A DNA stretch of 64,000 bases. Source: a virus. Below, piece by piece: positions 43,359-53,024 of this stretch (within the stretch, counting starts at the first letter, position 1; each line of letters begins with the position of its first letter). The DNA lies in the IMG/VR virus record IMGVR_UViG_3300022699_000293, positions 1 through 64,000 of that record; one strand, 5' to 3'. A model generated the notes under the pieces. The model did no database searches and was not told the origin of the DNA. It saw only the letters and a program-made list of their open reading frames with translations. A program made the translations under genes and the position numbers.

Positions 43359-44381
43359 ATGGGATTGTTCAAACGTGCACATGTAAGGGGCATCAATCAT
43401 GAATTGGTACGACAAGGAATGATTGGATGGCCTTCTGAAAAAATTGCTGAAGAAGCAACTGATGTCATAGCCGACGAACTTGCAGAAGAAGAAATACCTG
43501 AAGTTAGCGGTGACGAAGGTTTGTCTGCTGAAGAAGCAGCAGCTATCATTGATCAATTGGTCGAAGTAGCAGAAGCTATTGCAGAAAAAACCGGACAAGT
43601 ACATGATGATAACTTGTCTAAGATGGCTGCTTCAGTGAATTATGAAACAGCAGCATCAGCGCATGCTACGTCTTTGTTGCAAAAAGCAGCAGCCGAGGCA
43701 GGTACTGATGTTACAGGGGATGGAAGATTTCAGGAAACTATGATGGATGGGGGCATGGGGCATATTGATGCTCGAAAAGATCCTTCATCGGAAAAAGTTG
43801 GTCCTCAAGGTACTAGTACTTTAGATACTTCTCCTGGAGAGGTTGGAGCACAAACACCCCAACCCGAAACTATCGGTCCGGCAGAAGAAGTTAGTTCAGA
43901 AGTTTCTAAACTTTCGTCACGTATTGAAAAGTTAAATGACCTTCTGAACAAGCAGTCCAGTACCGACCCAGGGTCAGGAAATACAGGTACTCCTGCGCGA
44001 AAAGAACCTAAGGATAACCAAGAAATGTCGGGTGTAGCTCCGGCTCAAGGAAAAACTACACAACCTAAGGGTCCTCTAATGGGTTCGCAACAACCACAAC
44101 CACGCGCAGAAAGCCCTGCTACTCCTGGTGAAGTAGCTAAACTGTCTTCTTTGCTTCAAAATGCCCTTAATAAGTTGTCTGGTGAAGTGCCTCCTGAGTT
44201 GAAAGAAAACGCAGAAGATATGAAACAACAAGAGGCTAAGGAAGAAAAGGCAAAGCAAGAGGGTAAAAAACCTCCTAAAGAAGAAAAAGACGATAAAGCT
44301 GATTCTGAAAAAAGCGAAGAAGAGAAAAAAGCTCAGTTCGCGCACGCGTTACAAATTTTACAGAACTATGCAGGAAGCTGA
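43359..44381 (+). CDS. Acidic, low-complexity protein, candidate internal head or assembly protein
   Basis: Unrecognised 340-residue protein. The N-terminal 110 residues are acidic and helical. The middle (about 120-260) is Pro/Gly/Ser/Thr-rich and probably disordered with two short helices that contain SKLSSRIEKLNDLL and AKLSSLLQNALNKL, which look like a repeated element. The C-terminus is a highly charged Lys/Glu region. This resembles scaffolding or core proteins, but its distance from the capsid gene leaves that unsettled. A GGGAG site precedes the ATG. Confidence 0.6.
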   Translation: MGLFKRAHVRGINHELVRQGMIGWPSEKIAEEATDVIADELAEEEIPEVSGDEGLSAEEAAAIIDQLVEVAEAIAEKTGQVHDDNLSKMAASVNYETAASAHATSLLQKAAAEAGTDVTGDGRFQETMMDGGMGHIDARKDPSSEKVGPQGTSTLDTSPGEVGAQTPQPETIGPAEEVSSEVSKLSSRIEKLNDLLNKQSSTDPGSGNTGTPARKEPKDNQEMSGVAPAQGKTTQPKGPLMGSQQPQPRAESPATPGEVAKLSSLLQNALNKLSGEVPPELKENAEDMKQQEAKEEKAKQEGKKPPKEEKDDKADSEKSEEEKKAQFAHALQILQNYAGS

Positions 44382-44411
44382 AAATCTTCCTTTCCTATCT
44401 TCGAATTCAAC

Positions 44412-44423
44412 GGTATAATTTAA
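44412..44423 (+). promoter_or_regulatory. Candidate promoter -10 box for the 44461 gene
   Basis: GGTATAATTTAA with TATAAT at 44414-44419 lies 41 bases upstream of the ATG. There is no recognisable -35 element at 17 bases. The same twelve bases occur at 47070-47081, overlapping the end of the next coding region and too close to a start codon to be its promoter. Confidence 0.4.
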
Positions 44424-44460
44424 ATCAAGAATATAAACCCTTTGGAAGGGAGAGATACCT

Positions 44461-47076
44461 ATGCCTATGATTACGCCCCAAGCACAACAGGGTATTCCAG
44501 CTGCGCCTGCAGCAGAACAAGCTGAGCAGATGCTTAAAGAGCGTTTTTCACAAACAGCTTATAGTGTACTGTTCTCTAAATTTCCTGATCTGGCGCAAAA
44601 TGTTGTGACTTTCAAAATTTTGGAAACTGACGGAGAAAAAGGTAATGGGGTAGGGGCATTCATAATTTTACAGGATCAACTTCCCTTTTATATTCCTGTT
44701 GTTTTGGTGGATGGGCAACTGAAACCGTTAGAAATGTTTTATTATAAGCCTTTAAATATTTTCTTGCCTTTAAACAAAAAATGGATTGACGAAATTGGAA
44801 AGATGACTCTTGAAGAAATGGGAGAATCTGAGAACGCACCGGATGTTGTACCGAAAGATATGAGTGTGCGTAATTTAGTTTTACCTCCAATGACGACAGG
44901 GAGGTTTGGGTACGCGAGTGTTTCTGAAGAAAATTTAGAACACGGTGTAAATTCAATGATCAAAGCAGCGGAAGATCATTCCTTGGATACCCATCCCCAA
45001 TTTTTAAATATTCTTCAAGAAGGAAATCGTTTATTACTAGATGGCGTAAAAATAGCTTTTGAGCAACATCCTCAATTGTTGCAAAAATTAGCTTCTGTTT
45101 ACGGTGTAAAAGAATTAATACAAGCATTTAATAAAGGATACGCCAAAGCAGAACAAACAGAAAAGATTGCAGAAAAACACGAACCTGAAAACCCTGCTTT
45201 AAAAGTACTTACGATAGACGCGTCTCCAGAAGAGTTACAAGAATCTTTTGGGGATTCAGCGAAGATTGCTTTTCAAAATATTTTAAAACATGGTTACGAT
45301 GCTGCTGATAACCGAGATAAAAATGATCTGAACCGTGTCGTAAAAGTAGAAGGAGAACGTTTTCTACAGGAACCAGGACCTGAAGGAGGCTGGTACCGTC
45401 TTTATTTTGTGGATACGAATCCTGAAATTTACTACGTAATTCCCTGGCCTGTAGAATGTACAGGAGAAACAGGATTTGTAGAAAATTCAAAACAAAGACC
45501 TATAAAATATCTTGCGATACGTAAAGATACACAAATAGCCTTTGTCGTATCTCAATTGATGGGCGAGCCTGTACACTTAATGGATAAAACAATTACGAAA
45601 TCTCCTCTGTACAAAATTTTGACAGAAACTTCAAAAAACTCTACTAAACCTAAACCAGATGTTTACGGATGTTTTATAGTACCTTGTGACAAAGGTGCTC
45701 AGGCTACGGCTCCTACATGGATAGAACAAGCTATTTCCGACAATGGAAAACAACGTTACATTTCAGCATATGGAGATGTTACATATATCCTTGATGACGA
45801 TCCTACACGAAAATATATACAAAGAGTACCACCGGCAACGGAAGACAGGTATACAGATTTAATATTTCTTCCAGCAAATGCTAAATGGATTCCTTTAGGA
45901 TCTTTTTCTAGAGATACAAAAGCTCCTGAACTAAAGTATGAACGTAAGCGAAAAGTTGAAAGTAAGCAACGAAGACATTCTATCATTCGGGATCCTCGTT
46001 TAGTAACTCGCTGGTTAGATGCTAAATTACAAAAAGAAGGTGCTCAAGTTATTAATGTTCGAAGTGATGGTTCTAGTTTCTGGAGAATAGAAGATGATTC
46101 CCTATCATATCCTTTTAAAAATGCTTTGGAGAAAGTAGCTTTACAATACCATATAAGTGTACCCGAAGCCGAAGAAGTCTTAAAAGAAGCTCAACAGTAT
46201 GGGCGTGCTCCCGTGCGTTTAGTTAAAGGTGGTAATGTATTGGAAAATTTTTTTGAAAACATTGGCAAAGAAGCACAAGCACCAATGCCTATAGCTACCC
46301 AACAAATGCAACAAATACCTGCTGGAACTATGCCACCGGGTGGGATGTTACCTCCTGCAGGAGGTCAACAGCAGCAACCAGCTGTAGACCCAACAGATTT
46401 AGCTATTACAGAAGCTATACAAAATCTACAACAACAAAACCAATTGCAAACGCAAGAAATGCAAGCACAGGCTGAACAATTACAGCAAGCTACACAGCAA
46501 CAAGCACAACAAACACAGCAGTTAGTTGGTGTTTTACAAGGGATACAACAAAGGTCAGCAGAGATCGGACAAGCTACAGGCGGAATGATTCCTCCAGAAG
46601 CTATGGAAGCTCCTGCAGCTGCTGCTGAAATGTTAGCACCTACTCCACCTCCAGAGAGCGTACCTCCGCCAATGCCGATAATGGATGAAGACACTGAATC
46701 GGTTACACCCGAAATGGTGGCGCAACAAATTAATCCATTTTTAGTTGATCAAGCTGAAGAGTTACAAGATAACCAAATATTCGATACAGCTGCCATCTCC
46801 ATGTTGGCAACGTCGCCAATTTTACAAAACATTGTTTCTATTTATGTTCCTAATATGGAAAAATGTTTAGATAATTTAGGAAGAGTTTTACTAACTCTAT
46901 GGCTAACTGAGGAAGAAACTAAAAAAGCTATAGGTGATGAGGCATTTATTTCTTTAGAAGATAAATTACGAGCTGTATTCAAATCTTTAGGAGACATAAT
47001 TATTAACTTGAGTCAAAACGCAATTAGTACTAGCCCTGAAATGCAAGCACAGCAAGGGCCTGCTACTGGGGTATAA
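44461..47076 (+). CDS. Large unknown virion-associated protein, 871 aa
   Basis: Unrecognised large protein. It has a folded N-terminal domain (about 25-160), a long mixed central region (about 230-560), then a Gln/Pro-rich low-complexity segment (about 600-740) with coiled-coil character, and a helical C-terminal domain. It includes TEKIAEK and QKLASVYG segments of the recurrent virion type. A strong GGAAGGGAG site precedes the start, suggesting high expression. The likely role is a head or tail structural protein. No family was recognised. Confidence 0.65.
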   Translation: MPMITPQAQQGIPAAPAAEQAEQMLKERFSQTAYSVLFSKFPDLAQNVVTFKILETDGEKGNGVGAFIILQDQLPFYIPVVLVDGQLKPLEMFYYKPLNIFLPLNKKWIDEIGKMTLEEMGESENAPDVVPKDMSVRNLVLPPMTTGRFGYASVSEENLEHGVNSMIKAAEDHSLDTHPQFLNILQEGNRLLLDGVKIAFEQHPQLLQKLASVYGVKELIQAFNKGYAKAEQTEKIAEKHEPENPALKVLTIDASPEELQESFGDSAKIAFQNILKHGYDAADNRDKNDLNRVVKVEGERFLQEPGPEGGWYRLYFVDTNPEIYYVIPWPVECTGETGFVENSKQRPIKYLAIRKDTQIAFVVSQLMGEPVHLMDKTITKSPLYKILTETSKNSTKPKPDVYGCFIVPCDKGAQATAPTWIEQAISDNGKQRYISAYGDVTYILDDDPTRKYIQRVPPATEDRYTDLIFLPANAKWIPLGSFSRDTKAPELKYERKRKVESKQRRHSIIRDPRLVTRWLDAKLQKEGAQVINVRSDGSSFWRIEDDSLSYPFKNALEKVALQYHISVPEAEEVLKEAQQYGRAPVRLVKGGNVLENFFENIGKEAQAPMPIATQQMQQIPAGTMPPGGMLPPAGGQQQQPAVDPTDLAITEAIQNLQQQNQLQTQEMQAQAEQLQQATQQQAQQTQQLVGVLQGIQQRSAEIGQATGGMIPPEAMEAPAAAAEMLAPTPPPESVPPPMPIMDEDTESVTPEMVAQQINPFLVDQAEELQDNQIFDTAAISMLATSPILQNIVSIYVPNMEKCLDNLGRVLLTLWLTEEETKKAIGDEAFISLEDKLRAVFKSLGDIIINLSQNAISTSPEMQAQQGPATGV

Positions 47077-47080
47077 TTTA

Positions 47081-47794
47081 ATGCATGTACTACACACTCC
47101 AGATCCATGTTGGCGTTGGAACATGCTGCGCAAGTGTGTGGAAGAGGGTGCACCTCCTAACGAACCTTATTTAAAAGAGTTTTATACTATAATTGTCCAA
47201 CAACAGGGAGATACAGAGAAACAATATGCCTTAGATTTAGTTCGTAAAAGACTACACCGAGAAATTTTGCAAGCTTTTTTTCTTTGCAACTCTAAATTAG
47301 AATTAATTTCAGATACTTTAAAAATAGAAATAGATGTATTAAATCATGTAAAATTACTGGTTGCGGATACCTCAGAATTTAGGAATCGTTTAGAACATTT
47401 TAGCTATGTTCAAGAGTTACTAGAAAACCCTAACGCATTAACGGATTCGGGTAAAAAGTATCTGTTTATGGCAATGACACACGGTCCCGAGTTTATGGCA
47501 AATCACTTCAACATTGGTGATGAAAAATTTGTAGTTACGCCTAAAAAGTTAATAGAGAAATTTATACAAACAGCGTATCATTTAGGTGCGAATGCACAAG
47601 GAAATTCTGTGACAGCTGATGTAACAAAACAAGCACGTTTGTGGATGTTGGACGGTGTGAAGTATTTGGAAGCGTATAAAGATGCCGAAGGTGGAGGTGA
47701 TGTAGACGATGATCCGCTAATGGCTATAGAAGAACGTAAACGTACGATTTCTGTCACAGATTTAGATGCTAGTCCTGAAGATATCATTCATTGA
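47081..47794 (+). CDS. Unknown protein, 237 aa
   Basis: Unrecognised 237-residue mostly helical protein with an acidic C-terminus. The ATG follows four bases after the preceding stop without a clear ribosome binding site. The N-terminus has two cysteines (PDPCWRW and RKCVEE). The arrangement of helices and an acidic tail could suit a small terminase-like or neck protein, but nothing in the sequence proves this. It is followed by a GGGGAG site for the next gene. Confidence 0.6.
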   Translation: MHVLHTPDPCWRWNMLRKCVEEGAPPNEPYLKEFYTIIVQQQGDTEKQYALDLVRKRLHREILQAFFLCNSKLELISDTLKIEIDVLNHVKLLVADTSEFRNRLEHFSYVQELLENPNALTDSGKKYLFMAMTHGPEFMANHFNIGDEKFVVTPKKLIEKFIQTAYHLGANAQGNSVTADVTKQARLWMLDGVKYLEAYKDAEGGGDVDDDPLMAIEERKRTISVTDLDASPEDIIH

Positions 47795-47815
47795 TCGGGG
47801 AGATAGAGGACAACA

Positions 47816-48643
47816 ATGTTAACGAAAAATGATTTTGAAAAAGCTGCTGAAACAATAGCTAAACAATACATGCAAACTGAAGGAAATAAGACAATAAATC
47901 AGTTAGCAAAAAAAATAGCATCTGATAACAATCTGAATCCTGATCAAATTAGAACTATGGTTCGACTAGCTAACGTGTCTGTGTTTGGCAAGCTATTTCA
48001 AACCAAGACGGGAGAAGATAAGAACATCCAATTTGAAACTGGTGATCCAGAAGTGGTGATTGACGCTCTTTATGATGATACGAAAACTTTGAAACTTGCT
48101 AGCAACGCTGACACGTATGATCAGACTTTAGATTTTTACGGAGATATGTATACTGTAGAGCAAGCTGAAAAAACGGCAGCTGCTGAAGAAGATCCTGATG
48201 AAACAAAGCCTATCAAGTTAGGATATTCTAAAAAAGAATTGGTGATGCAATTAAAACGAGCATCTGACCGCTTTGATATACGTAGCAAACAAGCAGAACA
48301 ACGATGGAAAACATGTATGGAAACTGCTACATCAATGTTTAATAAAACTGCAGGAATGGAAAAAACTTCTCATTTTTCTAAATTTGAAAAAGATGTCTTA
48401 GCAGCAAATACCGAATTAATACCAGAAGTCCAAGCATTGCGGGTAATGTCCATGCGTGGTAAAGTTGCATCACCTACAAAGGAAACTCTTGAAAAAATCG
48501 CTAATACGCATGTAGCTAATTTACAAGGGGATACTAAGGAAATTTTTGAACACTTAAAACAGGCTGCTGCGGCTCGTTTGGACTACCAAGAATGTCGGGA
48601 ATGCTTAACAAAAATAGATGATAGTATTTTGAAATTGTCATGA
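47816..48643 (+). CDS. Unknown helical virion protein, 275 aa
   Basis: Unrecognised 275-residue protein, almost entirely helical. It holds several EK-hydrophobic-A type segments (FEKAAETIA, AEKTAAAEE, LEKIANTHVA), the most of any protein here except the scaffold candidate. The stop overlaps the start of the next gene by ATGA. The pattern suggests an assembly or internal head protein that may be processed by the maturation protease. This is inference. Confidence 0.6.
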   Translation: MLTKNDFEKAAETIAKQYMQTEGNKTINQLAKKIASDNNLNPDQIRTMVRLANVSVFGKLFQTKTGEDKNIQFETGDPEVVIDALYDDTKTLKLASNADTYDQTLDFYGDMYTVEQAEKTAAAEEDPDETKPIKLGYSKKELVMQLKRASDRFDIRSKQAEQRWKTCMETATSMFNKTAGMEKTSHFSKFEKDVLAANTELIPEVQALRVMSMRGKVASPTKETLEKIANTHVANLQGDTKEIFEHLKQAAAARLDYQECRECLTKIDDSILKLS

Positions 48644-49413
48644 ATTTTGAAACTGTAGAAAAATTAGCAACTCCTGGAACAGGAAAAACGGCTAAATCTT
48701 TGCTAAGCCGAATAAAAAATTTGTACCGAACACACCCAAAAAAAATGATGGCAGGGACTGTTGCAGGAGTAGGCGGAGCAGGAATGTTAGCAGCACTGCC
48801 TAAAGCACGACGAGAAGGACAAAGATTGGAGGCTGAAATGGCTGAGGCGTATACAGGAGCTCCGGGAGGTAAATATGTTTTTGCGGCACTAGAAAAGTTC
48901 GCAGAACGCAAACAATATTTAAGTGAAAAAATAGCGATGGTAAAGAAAGCTTATAACTTTGCACAACCTGCTTCTAATTATCCCGGGAGACGGGAACGTC
49001 CATCTTTTGCTGAAAACGTTGAAGGAGGCGTTGCAAAAGCGTTAGGTGGGGGGATAGCTCAAGCAGGTATTTCTGCGTTGGGTAAGCTTATTAGCGGTAC
49101 TGCAAAATCTCTTAAAGAGCGCATGGTTCTAGACAAGAAAAGAGAAGCTATTGTAGACCACATTATGGAGCATGACCCCATCGTTTCTGTTCAGGAAGAA
49201 CTTAACCCGGGATCTACTATTCAAGCATATTCGACCATGGTCAAGTTTGCTCCTCGCTTAAGTACGGACCCAAACGTAGTAACATCATTTTTACGTGAAG
49301 CTTCTCAATCTGAAGGTGGGATTAATCCCTTGACGGTTCAACAATTAGCTAAGACTGAATCAGCCATTAACCAGATTTACGGCCCCTCCGGAGGCGGCGG
49401 TAAAGGTCGATAA
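48640..49413 (+). CDS. Unknown virion protein with hydrophobic segment, 257 aa
   Basis: Unrecognised 257-residue protein. Residues about 28-45 form a Gly/Ala-rich hydrophobic segment (MAGTVAGVGGAGMLAAL), possibly membrane-spanning, between basic flanks. Further on are LEKFAERK and SEKIAMVKKAY. The remainder is mixed with a Gly-rich end. It begins by ATGA overlap with the preceding gene. Its hydrophobic helix resembles those of the proteins at 42313, 58308 and 63184, which may form a family of small membrane-active or ejected proteins. Confidence 0.6.
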   Translation: MNFETVEKLATPGTGKTAKSLLSRIKNLYRTHPKKMMAGTVAGVGGAGMLAALPKARREGQRLEAEMAEAYTGAPGGKYVFAALEKFAERKQYLSEKIAMVKKAYNFAQPASNYPGRRERPSFAENVEGGVAKALGGGIAQAGISALGKLISGTAKSLKERMVLDKKREAIVDHIMEHDPIVSVQEELNPGSTIQAYSTMVKFAPRLSTDPNVVTSFLREASQSEGGINPLTVQQLAKTESAINQIYGPSGGGGKGR

Positions 49414-49428
49414 AGAAGGAGATACGTC

Positions 49429-49647
49429 ATGGACGAATTTAAATTATTAGACACGTTATTGCCTGCTAATTTAAAATTAGCGATGCTGACGGGGAATGCT
49501 GACAAGATTGCAACAGCATGTACAGGTTTAGACAAATTTGAATTTAGAGATGTGGCACAGTATGTCGGTACTAAACTTGCCGAACATGGACGGCATTATC
49601 AAAAAATAAGTCGTGGATTGTTAGCACTTGAAAAGTTAAAAGGTTAA
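49429..49647 (+). CDS. Small unknown protein, 72 aa
   Basis: Unrecognised 72-residue helical protein with a strong AAGGAGA ribosome binding site. It has one cysteine and no low-complexity region. It lies tightly between two other small virion-region genes and is probably structural or an assembly factor. Confidence 0.6.
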   Translation: MDEFKLLDTLLPANLKLAMLTGNADKIATACTGLDKFEFRDVAQYVGTKLAEHGRHYQKISRGLLALEKLKG

Positions 49648-49652
49648 TCACC

Positions 49653-50027
49653 ATGCAACGTAAATTTGCAAAAGACGTATCTTGTGCTGTACATGAATTA
49701 GGGCAGTTAGAAACTATTGCAGTTAAAACAGCATCAGAAAATGCCAGCGCAGAAGCACAACGAACTATCTCAATGGCAGCTAGCGGTATTTACGACGTAA
49801 TACAACAAAAAGCTGCGGAAGAATGTGCTGGTGATTTTTGTCAATGTGTCGACAAAGTAGCAACAACTTTACAAAAGCCCAAAATGTCTGTAGACGCTAA
49901 AACTAAATTAGCGGCAGCTGTTGCTGTAGATACTGTATTAACGGAACAACCGCAAACAGAGAAAATTGCTCGTGCTCGGGCTTACGGTCGAGAATTTATA
50001 GCAGAGTTTCTGAGAGAAATTATTTAA
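49653..50027 (+). CDS. Small unknown helical protein, 124 aa
   Basis: Unrecognised 124-residue helical, Ala-rich protein. It includes a CAGDFCQCVDK stretch with three close cysteines and ends with TEKIARARAYG, one more of the recurrent EK-hydrophobic-A segments. The ribosome binding site is weak; translation may depend on the preceding gene, whose stop is five bases upstream. It sits immediately before the protease candidate. Confidence 0.6.
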   Translation: MQRKFAKDVSCAVHELGQLETIAVKTASENASAEAQRTISMAASGIYDVIQQKAAEECAGDFCQCVDKVATTLQKPKMSVDAKTKLAAAVAVDTVLTEQPQTEKIARARAYGREFIAEFLREII

Positions 50028-50028
50028 A

Positions 50029-52110
50029 ATGCTTTCAAAAATATTACATTTAGATTCGCATTTCCCTACAGGCGAGTTAACAGTACAGCCTGTATTTTTG
50101 TGGGCTAATGGAAAAGCATGTCTTGAAAATATAAGCAAGTATGCAAGTGTGGGTCACGATTACTTCAAAACAATTGAACCTATTCCCGGACACTCCGTTG
50201 TTTATGTTCTTGCTGTTAGTGGTTGGGAAACTTACGGAGAAAATAAAAATGGGGACGGTTTTCCTGAATTCCCATATAAAGAAGATTCTTCTCCACCATG
50301 GATTGCTCCTGATGAAGTTCTTCCGTTACATTATAAATCTTTTGAAAAACACGGAAATAACTTTCGACATCATCAAAATAAAGATCCTAAAAAAGCTGTA
50401 GGGAAAGTTATAAAATCTTTTTGGAATCCTACAATGCACCGAGTTGAACTTCTAATTGATTTAGAAGATGAAAAAGCTCCAGATTTAGCGGAAAGAATTG
50501 CTTCCGGTGAATTCCCTCCTGTTAGTATGGGAACTCGAGTTAGGTACGATGTTTGTAACATTTGCGGTAATCGCGCACCTACTCGTGCTCAATATTGTGA
50601 CCATCTTAAATTTCAAATGAAGCAGACACTACCAGACGGTAGAACTATTTGTGCTTTAAACCCTAATCCTAAATTTTTTGATATTAGTTGGGTTTTTAAA
50701 CCAGCAGACCCGACAGCGTATATGCTAAAAAAAGTAGCTGATAACGAACCTTATGAGTTGTCAGGTGCAGCTGCAGGAGAGTACTTAGACAAGATGGCGG
50801 AACGAAAATTAGCCGCTAAAAAATTAGCTGTAATTGACAAACTTATTCAAGGTTATCCTCTAGACGCTAAATGCGAAGGATTTAATCCCTCCGATATACA
50901 TAACATTCAAGCTATAAGAGATCTTGTTCTATCCGTAGTAGACGACATTCCTGAATTCTCAGACGATACTTTGAAAGAATTGTCGATCCACCCTCTTAAC
51001 AAAATTTTTTCTACTTTGTTTTCAGGAGGAATTTCTCTTTCTACTCCGGAGTTAGTAAAAATAATCGTCTATAAAAATTATCCTAATACGGAAATAGGGG
51101 ATGATATTTTAGACAAGTGCGTTATTATGCAACAACCTTTAAGGGAATTTATTGAAGATTGTCCCCAAATTATGGATCAGTTTGAAAAAGATGGGTACTT
51201 TGACTTAGGTATCGATAAAGTAGATACCAAAATAGCTTCAATTGTTGATCCTTATTTTGAAAAACGTTCTGGTATTCCTCAATATTTAAAACGACAATTT
51301 GTACCTTCAAAATATCGAGATGTGCCTGAGCCTAAAACAACACCTCTTACCGTTAGTGATCCAGTTACAGGAACTCGATACCAAACTACACGAGGTGCTG
51401 CTCTAACGGCACATGACGAAATAGCTAAAAAGAATTTAATGAAAGTTTTGGGGGGTGCTGCTTTGTTGGGCGGTGCTTATAAGTTACTTGGAACAGGTTT
51501 AGAGCATATAGGGAAACGAAAATTAAAACCACTATTAGGGTTATCTTTAGCAGGTTTAGGTGTTAGTCAGTGGCCTGATATGGGTCCGCATTACAGGACA
51601 GACCAAGGCGTTCCTGTGCCGACATTGACTGAAATGGTACCTAAGCAGGCAGCTATAACATCTTCTTTAGCATTGCCTGCTTTAGGTACTTTAGCAGCTA
51701 TGACTGCTTTGGGCTTAGACTATAAATCTCGATTACGGCGAGGAGAACCTATAGGGCATCCTGCATTACCTTTATCTCGACGACTATTGGATAGGGTTGA
51801 ACGTTTTACTTATGAGCACCCTGTAGTTACTGCTATTGGTGGAACAGCTGCCTTGAAAGGTCTTGGAAAAATTCCTCTTGTGCAGAAAGGTATGGGTTAT
51901 GCCGGACGTGCAGGAGAATATGCAAAAAGAAAAGCTCAAGATGCTGCTTCAAATGTGCGCGATGCTTTTCGTACTATGGCTCGGGAACGTGTAAAAGTAT
52001 CTGAACTTCTCGAACCAGATTTACCAACACCTACAGGTACAGTAGAATTGCCCCCTATAGATTTGGATAAAATAGCTACAAAAATTGGTTATCTAATTTG
52101 GGAAGGCTAA
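50029..52110 (+). CDS. Putative prohead maturation protease with C-terminal hydrophobic extension
   Basis: A 693-residue protein. Residues about 25-240 resemble phage prohead proteases of the herpesvirus-like serine protease fold: a His-rich FEKHGNNFRHHQN segment (about 105-117), AVGKVIKSFWN, and PVSMGTRV with the candidate nucleophile Ser near 165. The His-to-Ser spacing (about 55) is in the range for that fold. A CNIC ... YCDH cluster (about 175-191) may bind zinc. The C-terminal 250 residues have three hydrophobic segments, unusual for a protease, so it may be fused to another module. It directly precedes the scaffold candidate and capsid genes. The N-terminal assignment is moderately supported; the rest is unknown. 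Confidence 0.6.
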   Translation: MLSKILHLDSHFPTGELTVQPVFLWANGKACLENISKYASVGHDYFKTIEPIPGHSVVYVLAVSGWETYGENKNGDGFPEFPYKEDSSPPWIAPDEVLPLHYKSFEKHGNNFRHHQNKDPKKAVGKVIKSFWNPTMHRVELLIDLEDEKAPDLAERIASGEFPPVSMGTRVRYDVCNICGNRAPTRAQYCDHLKFQMKQTLPDGRTICALNPNPKFFDISWVFKPADPTAYMLKKVADNEPYELSGAAAGEYLDKMAERKLAAKKLAVIDKLIQGYPLDAKCEGFNPSDIHNIQAIRDLVLSVVDDIPEFSDDTLKELSIHPLNKIFSTLFSGGISLSTPELVKIIVYKNYPNTEIGDDILDKCVIMQQPLREFIEDCPQIMDQFEKDGYFDLGIDKVDTKIASIVDPYFEKRSGIPQYLKRQFVPSKYRDVPEPKTTPLTVSDPVTGTRYQTTRGAALTAHDEIAKKNLMKVLGGAALLGGAYKLLGTGLEHIGKRKLKPLLGLSLAGLGVSQWPDMGPHYRTDQGVPVPTLTEMVPKQAAITSSLALPALGTLAAMTALGLDYKSRLRRGEPIGHPALPLSRRLLDRVERFTYEHPVVTAIGGTAALKGLGKIPLVQKGMGYAGRAGEYAKRKAQDAASNVRDAFRTMARERVKVSELLEPDLPTPTGTVELPPIDLDKIATKIGYLIWEG

Positions 52111-52174
52111 ACCTTGTAAAAATAAAAAACTTACCCTATCATTAGGGCATCGTAACCTGAAGCGAGGTACTAAA

Positions 52175-52936
52175 ATGGAACTGGAAGCAATCATCAATGA
52201 ACTGAAAAAAGATCCGGAGACTGAGAAAGTCGCCAATGACAACAGTTCAACAACCCCTGCTCAATCCCAGGACAAAAGTGCGGAAGAATTGAGTGATGCG
52301 TTAAAGGATGCCCTCAAAACGGGGGAACCAAATAAGCAAGCTTCTGCAGAAGAAGAAAATCCTGTGGAAGCTTTGATGAAAATGGCGAGTGAAATGTCTA
52401 GCATGGACAAAGAAGCAGAAGAAGCCACTGTACGAAATTTAGGTATTGCTTTTGCAGATAGTGCACACCGCCGATGGAACGAGTTAAATGAAAAAGTAGG
52501 TAACGTTTTAGATCCTCTGGCTGAAGCAGTGAAAATTGCAGCTATGCAGGGTTACGAGGATACTAATACCGCTTTAGGAAAACAAGCAACACTTCAGCAA
52601 GGTTACGAAGATACTGATCTTGCATTAACAAAACAAGCAGCACTCCAACAAGGTTATAGTGATGCTAACGCTACTTTAGATGGCTACCAAAAAACAGCGG
52701 CGGGACAGACTGACGTGTCTGACGAACAAGTATTAGAGCAACTCGTAAAGCATGCAGAAGCTGGTGACGCTGAAGCTCAGCAATACTTACAAAAAATTGC
52801 AGAAGAATATGAAGCTGGTAGTCAAGCTGCATTGCAAATGGCTCACAAGGTAGCATCTGAAGAATTTTTAAAGGGTGCGGCAGAAGTTCAGGTTTTGCTT
52901 AACGCTCTGCGAGAACAACAACAGCAACAACAATAA
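52175..52936 (+). CDS. Putative scaffolding protein with tandem repeats
   Basis: A 253-residue acidic, helical protein between the protease candidate and the capsid genes, the usual location of scaffolding. It has TEKVAND near the start, a long helical body and a poly-Gln end. Residues about 125-170 contain a 17-residue repeat (QGYEDTNTALGKQATLQ) in two full copies and one partial. The composition and position suggest an assembly scaffold cleaved by the protease. Sequence identity to known scaffolds is not recognised. Confidence 0.55.
   Translation: MELEAIINELKKDPETEKVANDNSSTTPAQSQDKSAEELSDALKDALKTGEPNKQASAEEENPVEALMKMASEMSSMDKEAEEATVRNLGIAFADSAHRRWNELNEKVGNVLDPLAEAVKIAAMQGYEDTNTALGKQATLQQGYEDTDLALTKQAALQQGYSDANATLDGYQKTAAGQTDVSDEQVLEQLVKHAEAGDAEAQQYLQKIAEEYEAGSQAALQMAHKVASEEFLKGAAEVQVLLNALREQQQQQQ
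52547..52684 (+). repeat. Tandem 51-base repeats within the scaffold candidate
   Basis: Two full 51-base units (52547-52597 and 52598-52648) and a partial third encode a 17-residue motif beginning QGYEDT or QGYSDA. The copies have drifted more than those in the 42883 gene, so this duplication is older. Confidence 0.75.
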
Positions 52937-52937
52937 A

Positions 52938-53024
52938 ATGTACGATTCAAGTACCATAAAATTCTATACTGAATTGTACAAACAGGCATATGAGATTGCT
53001 GCTAAAAGGTTTAATACACTATGA
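52938..53024 (+). CDS. Very small protein, 28 aa
   Basis: A short frame between two genes. Its ATG follows the previous stop by one base and its TGA overlaps the next ATG as ATGA, the coupling used throughout this genome. The product is a helical peptide (KFYTELYKQAYEIAAKRF). It may be a real micro-protein or a leader that couples translation of the next gene. No ribosome binding site other than coding sequence precedes it. Confidence 0.45.
   Translation: MYDSSTIKFYTELYKQAYEIAAKRFNTL

Noticed and set aside
46365-46694. Minus-strand Cys-rich frame
   Set aside because: It is the complement of the Gln-rich segment of the 871-residue gene; the cysteines come from CAA/CAG-rich DNA read in reverse.
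47070-47081. Second GGTATAATTTAA as a promoter
   Set aside because: It overlaps the end of one coding region and abuts the next start codon. The bases GTA TAA are the last codons of the upstream gene, so its match is probably chance.
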